A DNA stretch of 7,731 bases from Bacteroidota bacterium (GTDB taxonomy: Bacteria > Bacteroidota > Bacteroidia > Chitinophagales > Chitinophagaceae). The stretch spans positions 1 to 7,731 of the forward strand of contig CANHNT010000087.1 in assembly GCA_947461985.1 (NCBI GenBank), written 5' to 3'. Shown piece after piece: positions 1 through 6,252 of the stretch (within the stretch, counting starts at the first letter, position 1; each line of letters begins with the position of its first letter). The notes beneath the pieces are model-generated. The model searched no databases and was not told the DNA's origin. It was given only the letters and a program-made list of their open reading frames with translations. Both the position numbers and the translations under genes were made by a program.

Positions 1-915
1 AATGGTAAATGGCAGTTCTTTTAGGTTTTCTAAAAACAAATCACGCTTTTTTTGAAAGAAAGTAGGTAACGATAAATATTCATTTTCATTCGCTAAAAAT
101 TTTGCCAATGCCACTTGCATGGGCGTATTGCAAGTGAAACAAATAAACTGATGAATTTTACGAAACTCTTTCATTAAATTTTCAGGAGCAACACAATAAC
201 CCATTTTCCAACCAGTTGTATGAAAAACTTTTCCAAATGAAAATGTTACAAAACTTCGTTTATATAAACTAGGATATTTCAAGACAGATTCATGTTGTCT
301 GCCATCTAATGTTATGTGTTCATACACCTCATCACTGATGATATAAATAGAGGTGTTTTTTGTCAATTCATCCAATTGCAACATATCCTCTTTGGTCCAA
401 ACATAACCTGTAGGATTATGAGGCGTATTGATGATAATTGCTTTTGTTTTTTCATTGATGGATGATTTTACTTTTTCCCAATCAATGCAATATGTAGGAT
501 ATAGTAACGGAATGCATATTGCTTTTGCCCCATTGGTTTCAATGTTTGGAATATAACTATCATAGGCAGGTTCTAAAACAATGACTTCATCTCCAGCTTC
601 TAAAATAGTTGTCAGCGAAGTATAAATAGAATAAGTACCTCCAGGTGTTATGGTAATTTCAGTTTCGGCATCAAGGGACGCCTGATATAATTTTTGAATT
701 TTAAGGGCCAATGCATTTCTCAATTCAGGCAAACCAATCATGGGAGCATATTGGTTAAAACCATCTTTCATTGCTTGGGTAACCGAATCAATCAATTCAT
801 TCGAAATGGGATAATCAGGAAAACCTTGTGAAAGATTGATTGCATTATGCTCTTTAGCTAATGCACTCATTACACTAAAAATATTGGTACCTATGTTGGG
901 AAGTTTGCTATACAT
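1..915 (-). CDS. PLP-dependent methionine-type aminotransferase (class I/II), C-terminus outside window
   Basis: This is a fold-type I aminotransferase that exchanges the amino group of an amino acid, probably methionine, with a 2-oxo acid in the cytosol. I read 305 residues from the ATG at 913-915, and the frame is still open at position 1. Family members are about 380 aa, so roughly the last fifth is missing. Visible landmarks are NLSQGFPDYP (27-36), the cofactor-phosphate region TPGGTYSIYTSL (90-101), TPHNPTG (164-170), the PLP-ring site SDEVYEH (194-200), and SFGKVFHTTGWKMGY (226-240) with the Schiff-base lysine K229. The wording resembles E. coli YbdL, a methionine aminotransferase; substrate assignment rests on that resemblance. 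No clear Shine-Dalgarno is seen, and the sequence before the ATG is entirely ATTACGAAT repeat. It is the last gene of the minus-strand cluster and is separated from manC by the insert at 919-1463. A kynurenine or general aromatic aminotransferase is the main alternative. Confidence 0.9.
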   Translation of the reverse strand, partial: MYSKLPNIGTNIFSVMSALAKEHNAINLSQGFPDYPISNELIDSVTQAMKDGFNQYAPMIGLPELRNALALKIQKLYQASLDAETEITITPGGTYSIYTSLTTILEAGDEVIVLEPAYDSYIPNIETNGAKAICIPLLYPTYCIDWEKVKSSINEKTKAIIINTPHNPTGYVWTKEDMLQLDELTKNTSIYIISDEVYEHITLDGRQHESVLKYPSLYKRSFVTFSFGKVFHTTGWKMGYCVAPENLMKEFRKIHQFICFTCNTPMQVALAKFLANENEYLSLPTFFQKKRDLFLENLKELPFTI

Positions 916-918
916 TGA

Positions 919-945
919 ATTACGAATTATTAATTACGAATTACG
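919..945 (+). repeat. Left inverted-repeat arm of ATTACGAAT units
   Basis: Two full ATTACGAAT units (919-927, 933-941) and a third truncated one (940-946) make up this arm. It is the inverse of the right-hand repeats with one mismatch in 27. A fourth degenerate unit, ATTACGATT (972-980), runs into the stop codon of the four-helix-bundle gene. The arm ends three bases from the aminotransferase ATG, so it forms the entire immediate 5' context of that gene. Confidence 0.85.
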
Positions 946-978
946 ACGCTAAAGTGAATTATCAATAACAAATTACGA

Positions 979-1360
979 TTAGTTTTGATTCTTTTTTATA
1001 TTTTCTGCTTCTAATTTTGCTTTTGTAGTTTTTTGAATAGAACCTATAATTCTTAAAATCTCTTCAATTTCAAATAATAATTTATTTCCTATTTCTTTAT
1101 TTATCATTTCAGTTTCTAAAAGTAGTCTGAGCCAATATTTAGTTTCTCTTGCTTCTTTATATGCAATTGAAATTTTATGAAGAAAATTTTTTTGTAGATT
1201 CAGCTCCAATAGTTTCTTCTATTAATGCACCTATTGCTGTTCCACTTCTAATGAGTTTTTTTGAAATTATATATTCTCTTTCACTTTTTAATACCTTAAA
1301 GATTGAAATAATATTTTTTGCAAATAGAAATGTTTTCTCTTGTATTAAATTTTCTTTCAT
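979..1360 (-). pseudogene. S23-family four-helix-bundle protein (23S rRNA intervening-sequence protein type), frameshifted
   Basis: Two overlapping minus-strand frames together spell one complete member of the four-helix-bundle S23/IVP family. The first (ATG at 1358-1360) gives MKENLIQEKTFLFAKNI, then KLIRSGTAIGALIEETIGAES, before stopping at 1175. The second supplies KISIAYKEARETKYWLRLLL through to the stop at 979-981. Dropping one A from the A7 run at 1187-1193 yields a 126-residue protein with the joint ESTKNFLHKISIAYKEA, the usual length and register for the family. Members are small, basic, oligomeric helical proteins with no established enzymatic role; relatives are carried inside 23S rRNA intervening sequences, and Avd of diversity-generating retroelements shares the fold. 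The frameshift may be a real mutation, a sequencing error, or a slippage site. The rest of the frame is otherwise well preserved, arguing for a recent lesion or continued expression. Confidence 0.85.
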
Positions 1361-1398
1361 AAATATTTTTGAATTCGTAATTAAATTTACTAATATTA

Positions 1399-1468
1399 TA
1401 ACGTAATTCGTAATAAATAATTCGTAATCGAATTAACGTAATTCGTAATAAATAATTCGTAATTGATT
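1399..1468 (+). repeat. Right arm: two tandem 35-bp units (30-bp perfect repeat plus 5-bp spacer)
   Basis: Positions 1399-1428 and 1434-1463 are an identical 30-bp sequence, each containing two ATTCGTAAT units, separated by CGAAT (1429-1433). A further single ATTCGTAAT lies at 1373-1381, next to the start of the four-helix-bundle gene. Both copies are inverted with respect to the left arm at 919-945. The junction of the two copies forms a short hairpin, CGAATTA-ACG-TAATTCG (1429-1445), with a perfect 7-bp stem. The second unit ends at the manC stop codon. Confidence 0.9.
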
Positions 1469-2549
1469 AAAGAAATTTATCGCCCTTATTTCTCTTTACT
1501 TCAGCTACATAATCTTTTATTTGTTGTTCTCTATTGCGTTCACAAATCAATAAAACATCATCTGTGTCCACAACAATAAAATTTTCTAAACCTTGCAATA
1601 CGACCAATTTGCCATCATTTGCTTTTACCATACATTGCGAAGCATCAATAATCATAACATCTTTGCCATATACTGCATTGCCTAAATAATCCTTATCAGA
1701 ATTGTCGTAGGCGCTGTTCCAAGTTCCTAAATCGCACCAACCAAAATAAGACGGAATGACGTGAACATTTTTCGCTTTTTCCATGATGCCATAGTCAATC
1801 GAAATATTGGTACATTGAGGATAAACACTTTCAATTGAATGATGTTCTTCTGGAGTGTTGTAGGTATCTACTTGTGCAAAAACTTCATTCATTTCGGGTA
1901 AATAAGTTTGCAATTCTTTGATGATTGTTTTAGCATTCCAAACAAAAATACCGGCATTCCATAAAAAATCACCACTGCGAATAAAGGTTTCTGCCAATTC
2001 ATGCGACGGTTTTTCGGTGAAGGTTTTTACTTCATAAAAACGATCAATGTTTTTTGAAGTTTCATATTGAATATAACCATATCCTGTATCAGGTCGTGTA
2101 GGTTTAATGCCTAATGTTACTAACACATCATTTTTGCTTACAAAATCTAACGAATCTATTATGTCTCTTTCAAATTTACGTTCATCAAAAATTAAATGAT
2201 CAGCAGGGCTCATAATGATATTTGCGTCAGGATTTAATGCAAATAATTTATGTGCAATATAAGCAGCGCAAGGTGCTGTATTTTTTCTTGAAGGTTCACT
2301 TAAAATATTATTATCTAACAACTCAGGAAGTTGTTCTTTTAATGTAGGAATATACATTTCATTGGTAATGATGAAAATATTTTCTTTTGGGCAAATGTTT
2401 TTAAATCGTTCAAAGGTCCATTGTATCAATGATTTGCCTGTGCCTAATATGTCTAAAAATTGTTTCGGATGGTTGTTTCTGCTTTCTGGCCAAAAGCGGC
2501 TGCCGATCCCTCCAGCCATAATGGCTACGTAATTATTTTTTATGCTCAT
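1467..2549 (-). CDS. manC: Mannose-1-phosphate guanylyltransferase (GDP-mannose pyrophosphorylase)
   Basis: The enzyme joins GTP and mannose 1-phosphate to give GDP-mannose and pyrophosphate, the activated mannose donor (and GDP-fucose precursor) for cell-surface glycans. The 360-residue protein has the nucleotidyltransferase signature MAGGIGSRFWPESR with PKQFLD at 11-33, MSPADHL (113-119) near the metal site, PTRPDTGYGYIQ (150-161), FTEKPS (177-182), FLWNAGIFVWNA (195-206) and SIDYGIMEKA (250-259), followed by the FGWCDLGTWNSAYD segment (269-282). It ends soon after the short beta-helix-like region, so it lacks the phosphomannose isomerase domain fused in longer bacterial ManC/AlgA proteins. 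The ATG at 2547-2549 is chosen because MSIKNNYVAIMAGG fits family N-termini; the internal Met11 is part of the motif. No Shine-Dalgarno is seen. The ybeY stop is 17 bp upstream, which suggests co-transcription. Confidence 0.95.
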   Translation of the reverse strand: MSIKNNYVAIMAGGIGSRFWPESRNNHPKQFLDILGTGKSLIQWTFERFKNICPKENIFIITNEMYIPTLKEQLPELLDNNILSEPSRKNTAPCAAYIAHKLFALNPDANIIMSPADHLIFDERKFERDIIDSLDFVSKNDVLVTLGIKPTRPDTGYGYIQYETSKNIDRFYEVKTFTEKPSHELAETFIRSGDFLWNAGIFVWNAKTIIKELQTYLPEMNEVFAQVDTYNTPEEHHSIESVYPQCTNISIDYGIMEKAKNVHVIPSYFGWCDLGTWNSAYDNSDKDYLGNAVYGKDVMIIDASQCMVKANDGKLVVLQGLENFIVVDTDDVLLICERNREQQIKDYVAEVKRNKGDKFL

Positions 2550-2566
2550 GTTATTTTTTCAGTAGT

Positions 2567-3061
2567 TTAAATTTTTTTTATAAGTTTATTTAATGAATAG
2601 GTCGAGTATTTGTCAATCCATATTTCTTCTAAGTTTCTCATTTCGGCCTTTTGTTCTTTGGTTTTATCTTTAAATCCACTCAAATGCAAAGCACCATGAA
2701 TGATTACTCGAAGTAATTCTTCTTGATATTTTTTATTAAAAGTTTGTGCATTTTCTTTCACCCGTTCAATGCTAATAAAAATGTCTGATAAAATAAGCGT
2801 TGATTTTTTTTCGCTTAAATCAAATGTAATAATATCGGTGTAGGTATCATGCTGAAGATATTCTTGATTAATGTTTAATACAAATTCATCTGTAGAAAAA
2901 ACATAAGCAACTTGGCTTTCTTTTTTAGTATAATGAAAAATTAATTCATTAATAAAACGGCCTAATTTTCGTTTTTGTTTTAAGCCAGAAACTATTTCTT
3001 GGTCAGTAAAATAACAATTCGATGTTTGATGTTCGATGTTTGATATTCGATTTTCATTCAT
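2567..3061 (-). CDS. ybeY: Endoribonuclease YbeY (rRNA maturation metalloprotein)
   Basis: YbeY is a cytosolic metal-dependent RNase involved in 16S rRNA 3'-end maturation and ribosome quality control. Counting from the ATG at 3059-3061 (164 aa), the body shows VFSTDEFVLNINQEYL, then HDTYTDIITFDLS (71-83), LSDIFISIERVKENA (91-105), and the metal site IHGALHLSGFKD (121-132). Two histidines (H122, H126) are present; the position of the usual third ligand in HGxLHLxGxDH is aspartate (D132). The first 15 or so residues (MNENRISNIEHQTSN) are encoded by a repeat array and do not look like YbeY. An upstream in-frame GTG at 3095-3097 would add 12 lysine-rich residues; I prefer the ATG because GTG starts are uncommon in AT-rich Bacteroidota and the extension has no family counterpart. 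psd ends 45 bp before this ATG (9 bp before the GTG). Confidence 0.92.
   Translation of the reverse strand: MNENRISNIEHQTSNCYFTDQEIVSGLKQKRKLGRFINELIFHYTKKESQVAYVFSTDEFVLNINQEYLQHDTYTDIITFDLSEKKSTLILSDIFISIERVKENAQTFNKKYQEELLRVIIHGALHLSGFKDKTKEQKAEMRNLEEIWIDKYSTYSLNKLIKKI
3019..3051 (+). repeat. 14-bp tandem repeat (TCGATGTTTGATGT), about 2.4 copies, inside the ybeY N-terminus
   Basis: TCGATGTTTGATGT at 3019-3032 is followed by TCGATGTTTGATAT (3033-3046) and a partial TCGAT (3047-3051). Read on the minus strand it encodes part of the peptide RISNIEHQTSN. I recognise NIEHQTSN/NIEHRTSN peptides as translations of a short repeat scattered through Bacteroidota genomes; that is recollection, not a search. 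Because 14 is not a multiple of three, each copy is read in a different frame, yet no stop codon arises, so the gene tolerates it. Confidence 0.85.
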
Positions 3062-3106
3062 CTCAGATTTTTTGGTTTTGGAATTTGTAACTTTCACTTT
3101 TGAAAT

Positions 3107-3760
3107 TTAAAGAGTTGCAATAACACTCACACTATTTTCAACAATATCGCCAATTTTCACATTTACTTTTGTGCCAATTGGCAAATATAAATCGACTCGT
3201 GAACCAAATTTTATGAAACCTAATTCTTCGTTTTGAATGGCGTGGTCGCCTTTTTTAGCATATACACAAATTCGTCGAGCCACTGCACCTGCAATTTGAC
3301 GAATTAAAATTTCTGCTTTATTGCCTTTTACAACAATGGTGCTGCGCTCATTCTCTGTGCTCGATTTCGGATGCCAAGCCACTAAATATTTCCCTTTATG
3401 GTATCTTACATATTGTACAATGCCACTCATTGGGTATTTATTTACATGCACATTTAAAGGTGACATGAAAATTGAAATTTGTAAACGTCTATCCTGAAAA
3501 TATTCTGTTTCTGTGGTTTCTTCTATTACAACTACTTTTCCATCACAAGGTGAAATAATTAAATCATCACCAACTGTTGCTACTCGAGTAGGCATTCTGA
3601 AAAACCAAAATACCCAAAACCAAATAGCACCTAAAATGATAGCTAATGGATAGGAAATGAATGCCCATTGCCCTAAAAATGTAAAAATTAGCCACAAAAC
3701 AATAGCATATAAAACCGTGGCTACCACACAATATATCCAACCTTCCTTATGTAAACGCAT
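3107..3760 (-). CDS. psd: Phosphatidylserine decarboxylase proenzyme, short (PSD-A) type
   Basis: Makes phosphatidylethanolamine by decarboxylating phosphatidylserine at the inner membrane. It is a self-cleaving proenzyme with a pyruvoyl cofactor. The 217-residue length matches the short family rather than the roughly 300-aa E. coli type. Two hydrophobic segments (about 10-30 and 34-55) anchor the N-terminus. Likely processing and catalytic residues are D73 in SPCDGKV (70-76), H105 in FMSPLNVHVNKYP (98-110) and S187 in GFIKFGSRVDLYLP (181-194). Cleavage between G186 and S187 would turn Ser187 into the pyruvoyl group of a small alpha chain of about 31 residues. The HPKSSTENERS motif (130-140) is also typical. 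The start is the ATG at 3758-3760, after an A-rich leader, with a promoter candidate at 3782-3812. The gene appears to head the psd-ybeY-manC cluster. Confidence 0.95.
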   Translation of the reverse strand: MRLHKEGWIYCVVATVLYAIVLWLIFTFLGQWAFISYPLAIILGAIWFWVFWFFRMPTRVATVGDDLIISPCDGKVVVIEETTETEYFQDRRLQISIFMSPLNVHVNKYPMSGIVQYVRYHKGKYLVAWHPKSSTENERSTIVVKGNKAEILIRQIAGAVARRICVYAKKGDHAIQNEELGFIKFGSRVDLYLPIGTKVNVKIGDIVENSVSVIATL

Positions 3761-3781
3761 ATTTTTATTTTATTTATTATG

Positions 3782-3812
3782 CGAAAATAAGATAAAGAAG
3801 GCAATTAGGCAA
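3782..3812 (-). promoter_or_regulatory. Candidate Bacteroidota sigma-ABfr promoter for psd-ybeY-manC
   Basis: On the minus strand a TTG (3810-3812) is followed 20 bases later by TATTTTCG (3782-3789), one base off the Bacteroidota -7 consensus TAnnTTTG; a spacing of about 17-23 is normal for the phylum. The ATG of psd lies 21 bases beyond the box, after a stretch of almost only A and T. The whole gap between the exporter gene and psd is 3761-3852; no rho-independent terminator for the exporter is visible in it. Confidence 0.55.
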
Positions 3813-3852
3813 CGAGATAATCTAGTCAGTGGTATTAAAACAAATTGGGGTA

Positions 3853-6162
3853 TTATTTTTTATCTTGTTTATCAAACCAAACTAACATTGCTGGTAAAAT
3901 AGTTAAGTTGGTAATCATTGCTAATATCAAGGTTAAGGCAGTTAAATAACCAAGTGATTTTGTTCCATCAAATTCAGAAACTAAAAACACAATGAAGCCT
4001 GCTGCTAAAATAAGTGATGTGTAAATGATGCTAATGCCTGTTTCTTGAATGGTGGCTTTTACTGTATTTTCTATGTTGTAATCATTCGTTATTAAATCCT
4101 GTTTATAGTTTACTAAAAAACGAATAGTGACATCAATAGCAATGCCCAACGCAATGCTAAAAACCAATACAGTAGAAGGTTTCAGCGGAATGCTAAAAAA
4201 GCCCATAACTCCTGCTGTAATGGCTAAAGGAATAATATTTGTGATAATAGAAATGAGTACTACACGCCATTTTTTGAACAAAAATATCATGCAAATCAAA
4301 ATCATTAGTAAGGCTAAAATTAAACTATCTCTTAAGCTATTGACAATAAATTTGCTGCCTTCTAAAAAAGTAATACTAGTTCCTGTAAAGTTTATTTGAT
4401 AGCGTGAGGTGTCAAATATTGCTACAGCTTCTTGATTAATGCTGTCTAACAATTTAGGCAATTCAATAGATCCTATATCTTCAATCCCTAGGCTAATACG
4501 AGCATAGCGTTTATCTTCATCAACAAACGATTTGACTAAATTATTAAATTGTGATTTTCCTGTATCTGCTTTCATGCGTAAATAAGGCAGCAAAAATGCC
4601 ACATCAAAACTATTTGGAACACCATAACTTGTGCTGTCACCATCATAATAGGCTTGTCGTGCAAATTTAATAGCCTCTACTATTGATAAAGGTTTTCCTA
4701 TTTGTTTGTGTGCTCTAATGGCTGTCGTAAATTCATCTATTTTTTGAATAGTTGGTAATGTAGTTGCACCATTTTTCTTTTTAGTATCAATTACAATTTC
4801 TAAAGGAAGTACCCCATGATAATTTTTTTCGAAATATTTTAAATCGGTATAAATTTTATTTTTCTTTGGTAAATCATCTACAATAAAACCTTTGCTTTTT
4901 AGTAGGGTCATTCCAAAGCAAGAAATAAATACTAAGCCTAACCAAACGGCGATTACTATTTTTTTATGATGAATAACCCAATATTCAAATTGAACTAATA
5001 TAGCAGTTAAATATTTATTGTCTAAATATTTTGTGTGTTGGGTGCTGGGTTCTTTTAAATAACTAAATATAGGTGGAATCGTAAATAATGAAATTAAAAA
5101 AACAACAATAATACTAATGCCAGCAACTAAACCAAATTCTTTTAATACTTCGCTTTCTGTGAAGTAAAACACGCCAAATCCAATGGCAGCAGTTATATTA
5201 GTAAATAATGTAACGATGCCCATTTTTTCAATCATCGCCAAGAGGGCTTGGTGTTTATCTTTATAAATAGCAAATTGGGTATGGTATTTATTTAAAAAAT
5301 AAATACAGTTAGGAATGCCAATGACTACAATTAAAGGGGCAATTAATGCAGAAAGCATTGAAATTTTATAGCCCATTAAAAACAAAATTCCTAAAGCCCA
5401 AGCCACACCAGCAAATACAACCAATACAGAAAATAATACGGTGCTGAATGACCTAAAGAAAATAAATAATATGATCGATGTAAGCAATAATGAAGCAATT
5501 AATATCAACCGCATTTCACCTTTTAATGCTTCTGCAAATTCGGTTCTAATAAAAGGCAAGCCTGAGTAGTGGACTTCAATTTTTGTTTCTGCAGCAAATT
5601 GATCGGTTAGTTTTTTAATGCTTTCAACTAATTCTTTACGTTTAGCTGTTTTAATGATGTCTTTATTTAAATAAATTGCTGTTAATGTAGAATGTGTTTC
5701 AGGGTTATATAATAAGTCTTTATAAAAAGGTAGATTTAAAAATTCTAATTTACTTGAATCAATAGAAACACCATTAGCAAAAATTGTTTTAGTAACCAAT
5801 TTTTCTGAGGAATCGGTAATTTGTTTAACTACATTGATGGCAGTAGGTATCGACAGCGTATTTTCTACACCATTTATTTTTTTAATTTCTTGTTGCCAAA
5901 CAGTAAACGCTTTAAAAAATGTAGGCTGAAAAATATTTTCTTTATCGAATCCAACGACTAGCATTGAACCATCTTCTCCAAACATTTTTTTGAAGTTTTG
6001 ATGCTCAATATATTTAGGATTGTCTTTGGGTACTGCGCTTGAAGTGTCATATTTCATGCTTGCTTTAGTAGCAAAAAAAGCCATACAAATAGTAAGGGCA
6101 GACACAACAATCAAAATCGGGGCTCTAAATTTTAAAATAAAGACGGCTAAACTCTTCCACAT
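3853..6162 (-). CDS. RND superfamily exporter of the MMPL/HAE3 type, 12 transmembrane segments
   Basis: A 769-residue inner-membrane transporter. One TM helix (about 14-33) is followed by a periplasmic domain (about 35-215), five clustered helices (about 218-366), TM7 (402-420), a second periplasmic domain (about 425-610) and five more helices (612-763): the two-fold RND plan, shorter than AcrB and typical of the MMPL/HAE3 branch. TM10 carries the motif SIALGIAIDVTIRFL with an acidic residue (D677) where RND pumps have proton-relay aspartates; the equivalent place in TM4 reads VIGIPNCIYFLNKYH with no acid. The substrate cannot be told; relatives move lipids, hopanoids or other hydrophobic compounds. 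No membrane-fusion or outer-membrane partner is adjacent. I chose the ATG at 6160-6162 (MWKSLAVFILKFRAP). A longer frame reaches a TTG at 6243, but those 27 codons cover the putative promoter and would place an odd hydrophobic stretch before TM1. It is transcribed divergently from the porZ homologue. Confidence 0.9.
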   Translation of the reverse strand: MWKSLAVFILKFRAPILIVVSALTICMAFFATKASMKYDTSSAVPKDNPKYIEHQNFKKMFGEDGSMLVVGFDKENIFQPTFFKAFTVWQQEIKKINGVENTLSIPTAINVVKQITDSSEKLVTKTIFANGVSIDSSKLEFLNLPFYKDLLYNPETHSTLTAIYLNKDIIKTAKRKELVESIKKLTDQFAAETKIEVHYSGLPFIRTEFAEALKGEMRLILIASLLLTSIILFIFFRSFSTVLFSVLVVFAGVAWALGILFLMGYKISMLSALIAPLIVVIGIPNCIYFLNKYHTQFAIYKDKHQALLAMIEKMGIVTLFTNITAAIGFGVFYFTESEVLKEFGLVAGISIIVVFLISLFTIPPIFSYLKEPSTQHTKYLDNKYLTAILVQFEYWVIHHKKIVIAVWLGLVFISCFGMTLLKSKGFIVDDLPKKNKIYTDLKYFEKNYHGVLPLEIVIDTKKKNGATTLPTIQKIDEFTTAIRAHKQIGKPLSIVEAIKFARQAYYDGDSTSYGVPNSFDVAFLLPYLRMKADTGKSQFNNLVKSFVDEDKRYARISLGIEDIGSIELPKLLDSINQEAVAIFDTSRYQINFTGTSITFLEGSKFIVNSLRDSLILALLMILICMIFLFKKWRVVLISIITNIIPLAITAGVMGFFSIPLKPSTVLVFSIALGIAIDVTIRFLVNYKQDLITNDYNIENTVKATIQETGISIIYTSLILAAGFIVFLVSEFDGTKSLGYLTALTLILAMITNLTILPAMLVWFDKQDKK

Positions 6163-6169
6163 AAGTGCG

Positions 6170-6177
6170 CAAAGATA
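6170..6177 (-). promoter_or_regulatory. Candidate -7 box (TATCTTTG) for the RND exporter, nearly leaderless
   Basis: TATCTTTG on the minus strand fits TAnnTTTG exactly and ends seven bases before the ATG at 6162. Transcription normally starts a few bases after this box, so the mRNA would have a leader of only a few nucleotides or none. A good -33 TTG is not seen at the usual distance (only TTC, 17 bases upstream of the box), which lowers confidence. Confidence 0.5.
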
Positions 6178-6200
6178 GTTTTCTGTAATAAAAAGAAGAT

Positions 6201-6217
6201 AGATTAAACAATAATCT
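6201..6217. repeat. Inverted repeat AGATTA-N5-TAATCT midway between the divergent genes
   Basis: Two 6-bp half-sites (6201-6206 and 6212-6217) form a perfect inverted repeat centred at 6209, halfway between the two start codons (6162 and 6257). It could be an operator shared by the divergent promoters, or simply chance in AT-rich DNA. It is not a terminator: the stem has a single G-C pair at each end of an otherwise A/T stem. Confidence 0.3.
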
Positions 6218-6244
6218 TTCTTTTCTTTCGTTAATAATTTCAAG

Positions 6245-6252
6245 TATTTTTG
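6245..6252 (+). promoter_or_regulatory. Candidate -7 box (TATTTTTG) for the porZ homologue, nearly leaderless
   Basis: TATTTTTG fits the Bacteroidota -7 consensus TAnnTTTG and is followed by only AATT before the ATG at 6257. No convincing TTG sits about 20 bases upstream; a T-rich TTTC stretch occupies that place. If used, the transcript would begin at or within a base or two of the start codon, leaving no room for a ribosome binding site. Confidence 0.5.

Larger units (their letters stand above)
919..1463. mobile_element. Putative IVS-like element: S23 four-helix-bundle gene between inverted ATTACGAAT repeats
   Basis: The whole space between the manC stop codon (1467-1469) and the aminotransferase start codon (913-915) is taken by one symmetrical unit. 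A left arm (919-945) matches the reverse complement of the right arm (1437-1463, and equally 1402-1428) at 26 of 27 positions, and a four-helix-bundle gene lies between them. Only three bases remain at either end. This is direct sequence observation; calling it mobile is inference from the symmetry, the duplicated right arm, and the known occurrence of this protein family as passengers in 23S rRNA intervening sequences. No transposase, reverse transcriptase, or obvious target-site duplication is visible. In a read-through minus-strand transcript the arms could pair into a long stem with the gene in a loop of about 460-490 nt. Confidence 0.55.

Noticed and set aside
979..1360. Avd-type accessory protein of a diversity-generating retroelement
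   Set aside because: The fold family is related, but no reverse transcriptase, template repeat or variable repeat is visible in the window, and the ARETKYWLRLL region fits the general S23 family.
1149..1406. Plus-strand open frame of about 85 codons antisense to the four-helix-bundle gene
   Set aside because: It is the complement of the better-supported minus-strand protein and its translation is low-complexity, Phe/Ile-rich with no family resemblance.
919..1463. Fragment of a 23S rRNA gene around an intervening sequence
   Set aside because: The flanks are protein-coding genes (manC and an aminotransferase) right up to the repeats; no rRNA sequence is recognisable.
1399..1468. Possible mini-CRISPR array (two 30-bp repeats)
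   Set aside because: There are only two copies with a 5-bp spacer, an internal ATTCGTAAT subunit structure, and no cas genes; the inverted copy on the other side of the gene fits an element arm better.
3790..3852. Rho-independent terminator after the RND exporter gene
   Set aside because: Only a trivial AGAT/ATCT inverted repeat is present, with no GC-rich stem or following U-tract.
4127..4399. Plus-strand open frame opposite the RND exporter
   Set aside because: It is antisense to a clearly conserved transporter region and shows no recognisable protein features.
6163..6243. N-terminal extension of the RND exporter to a TTG at 6243
   Set aside because: The extra 27 codons overlap the TAnnTTTG box and palindrome, begin with a rare start codon, and the ATG at 6162 immediately precedes a normal RND N-terminus.
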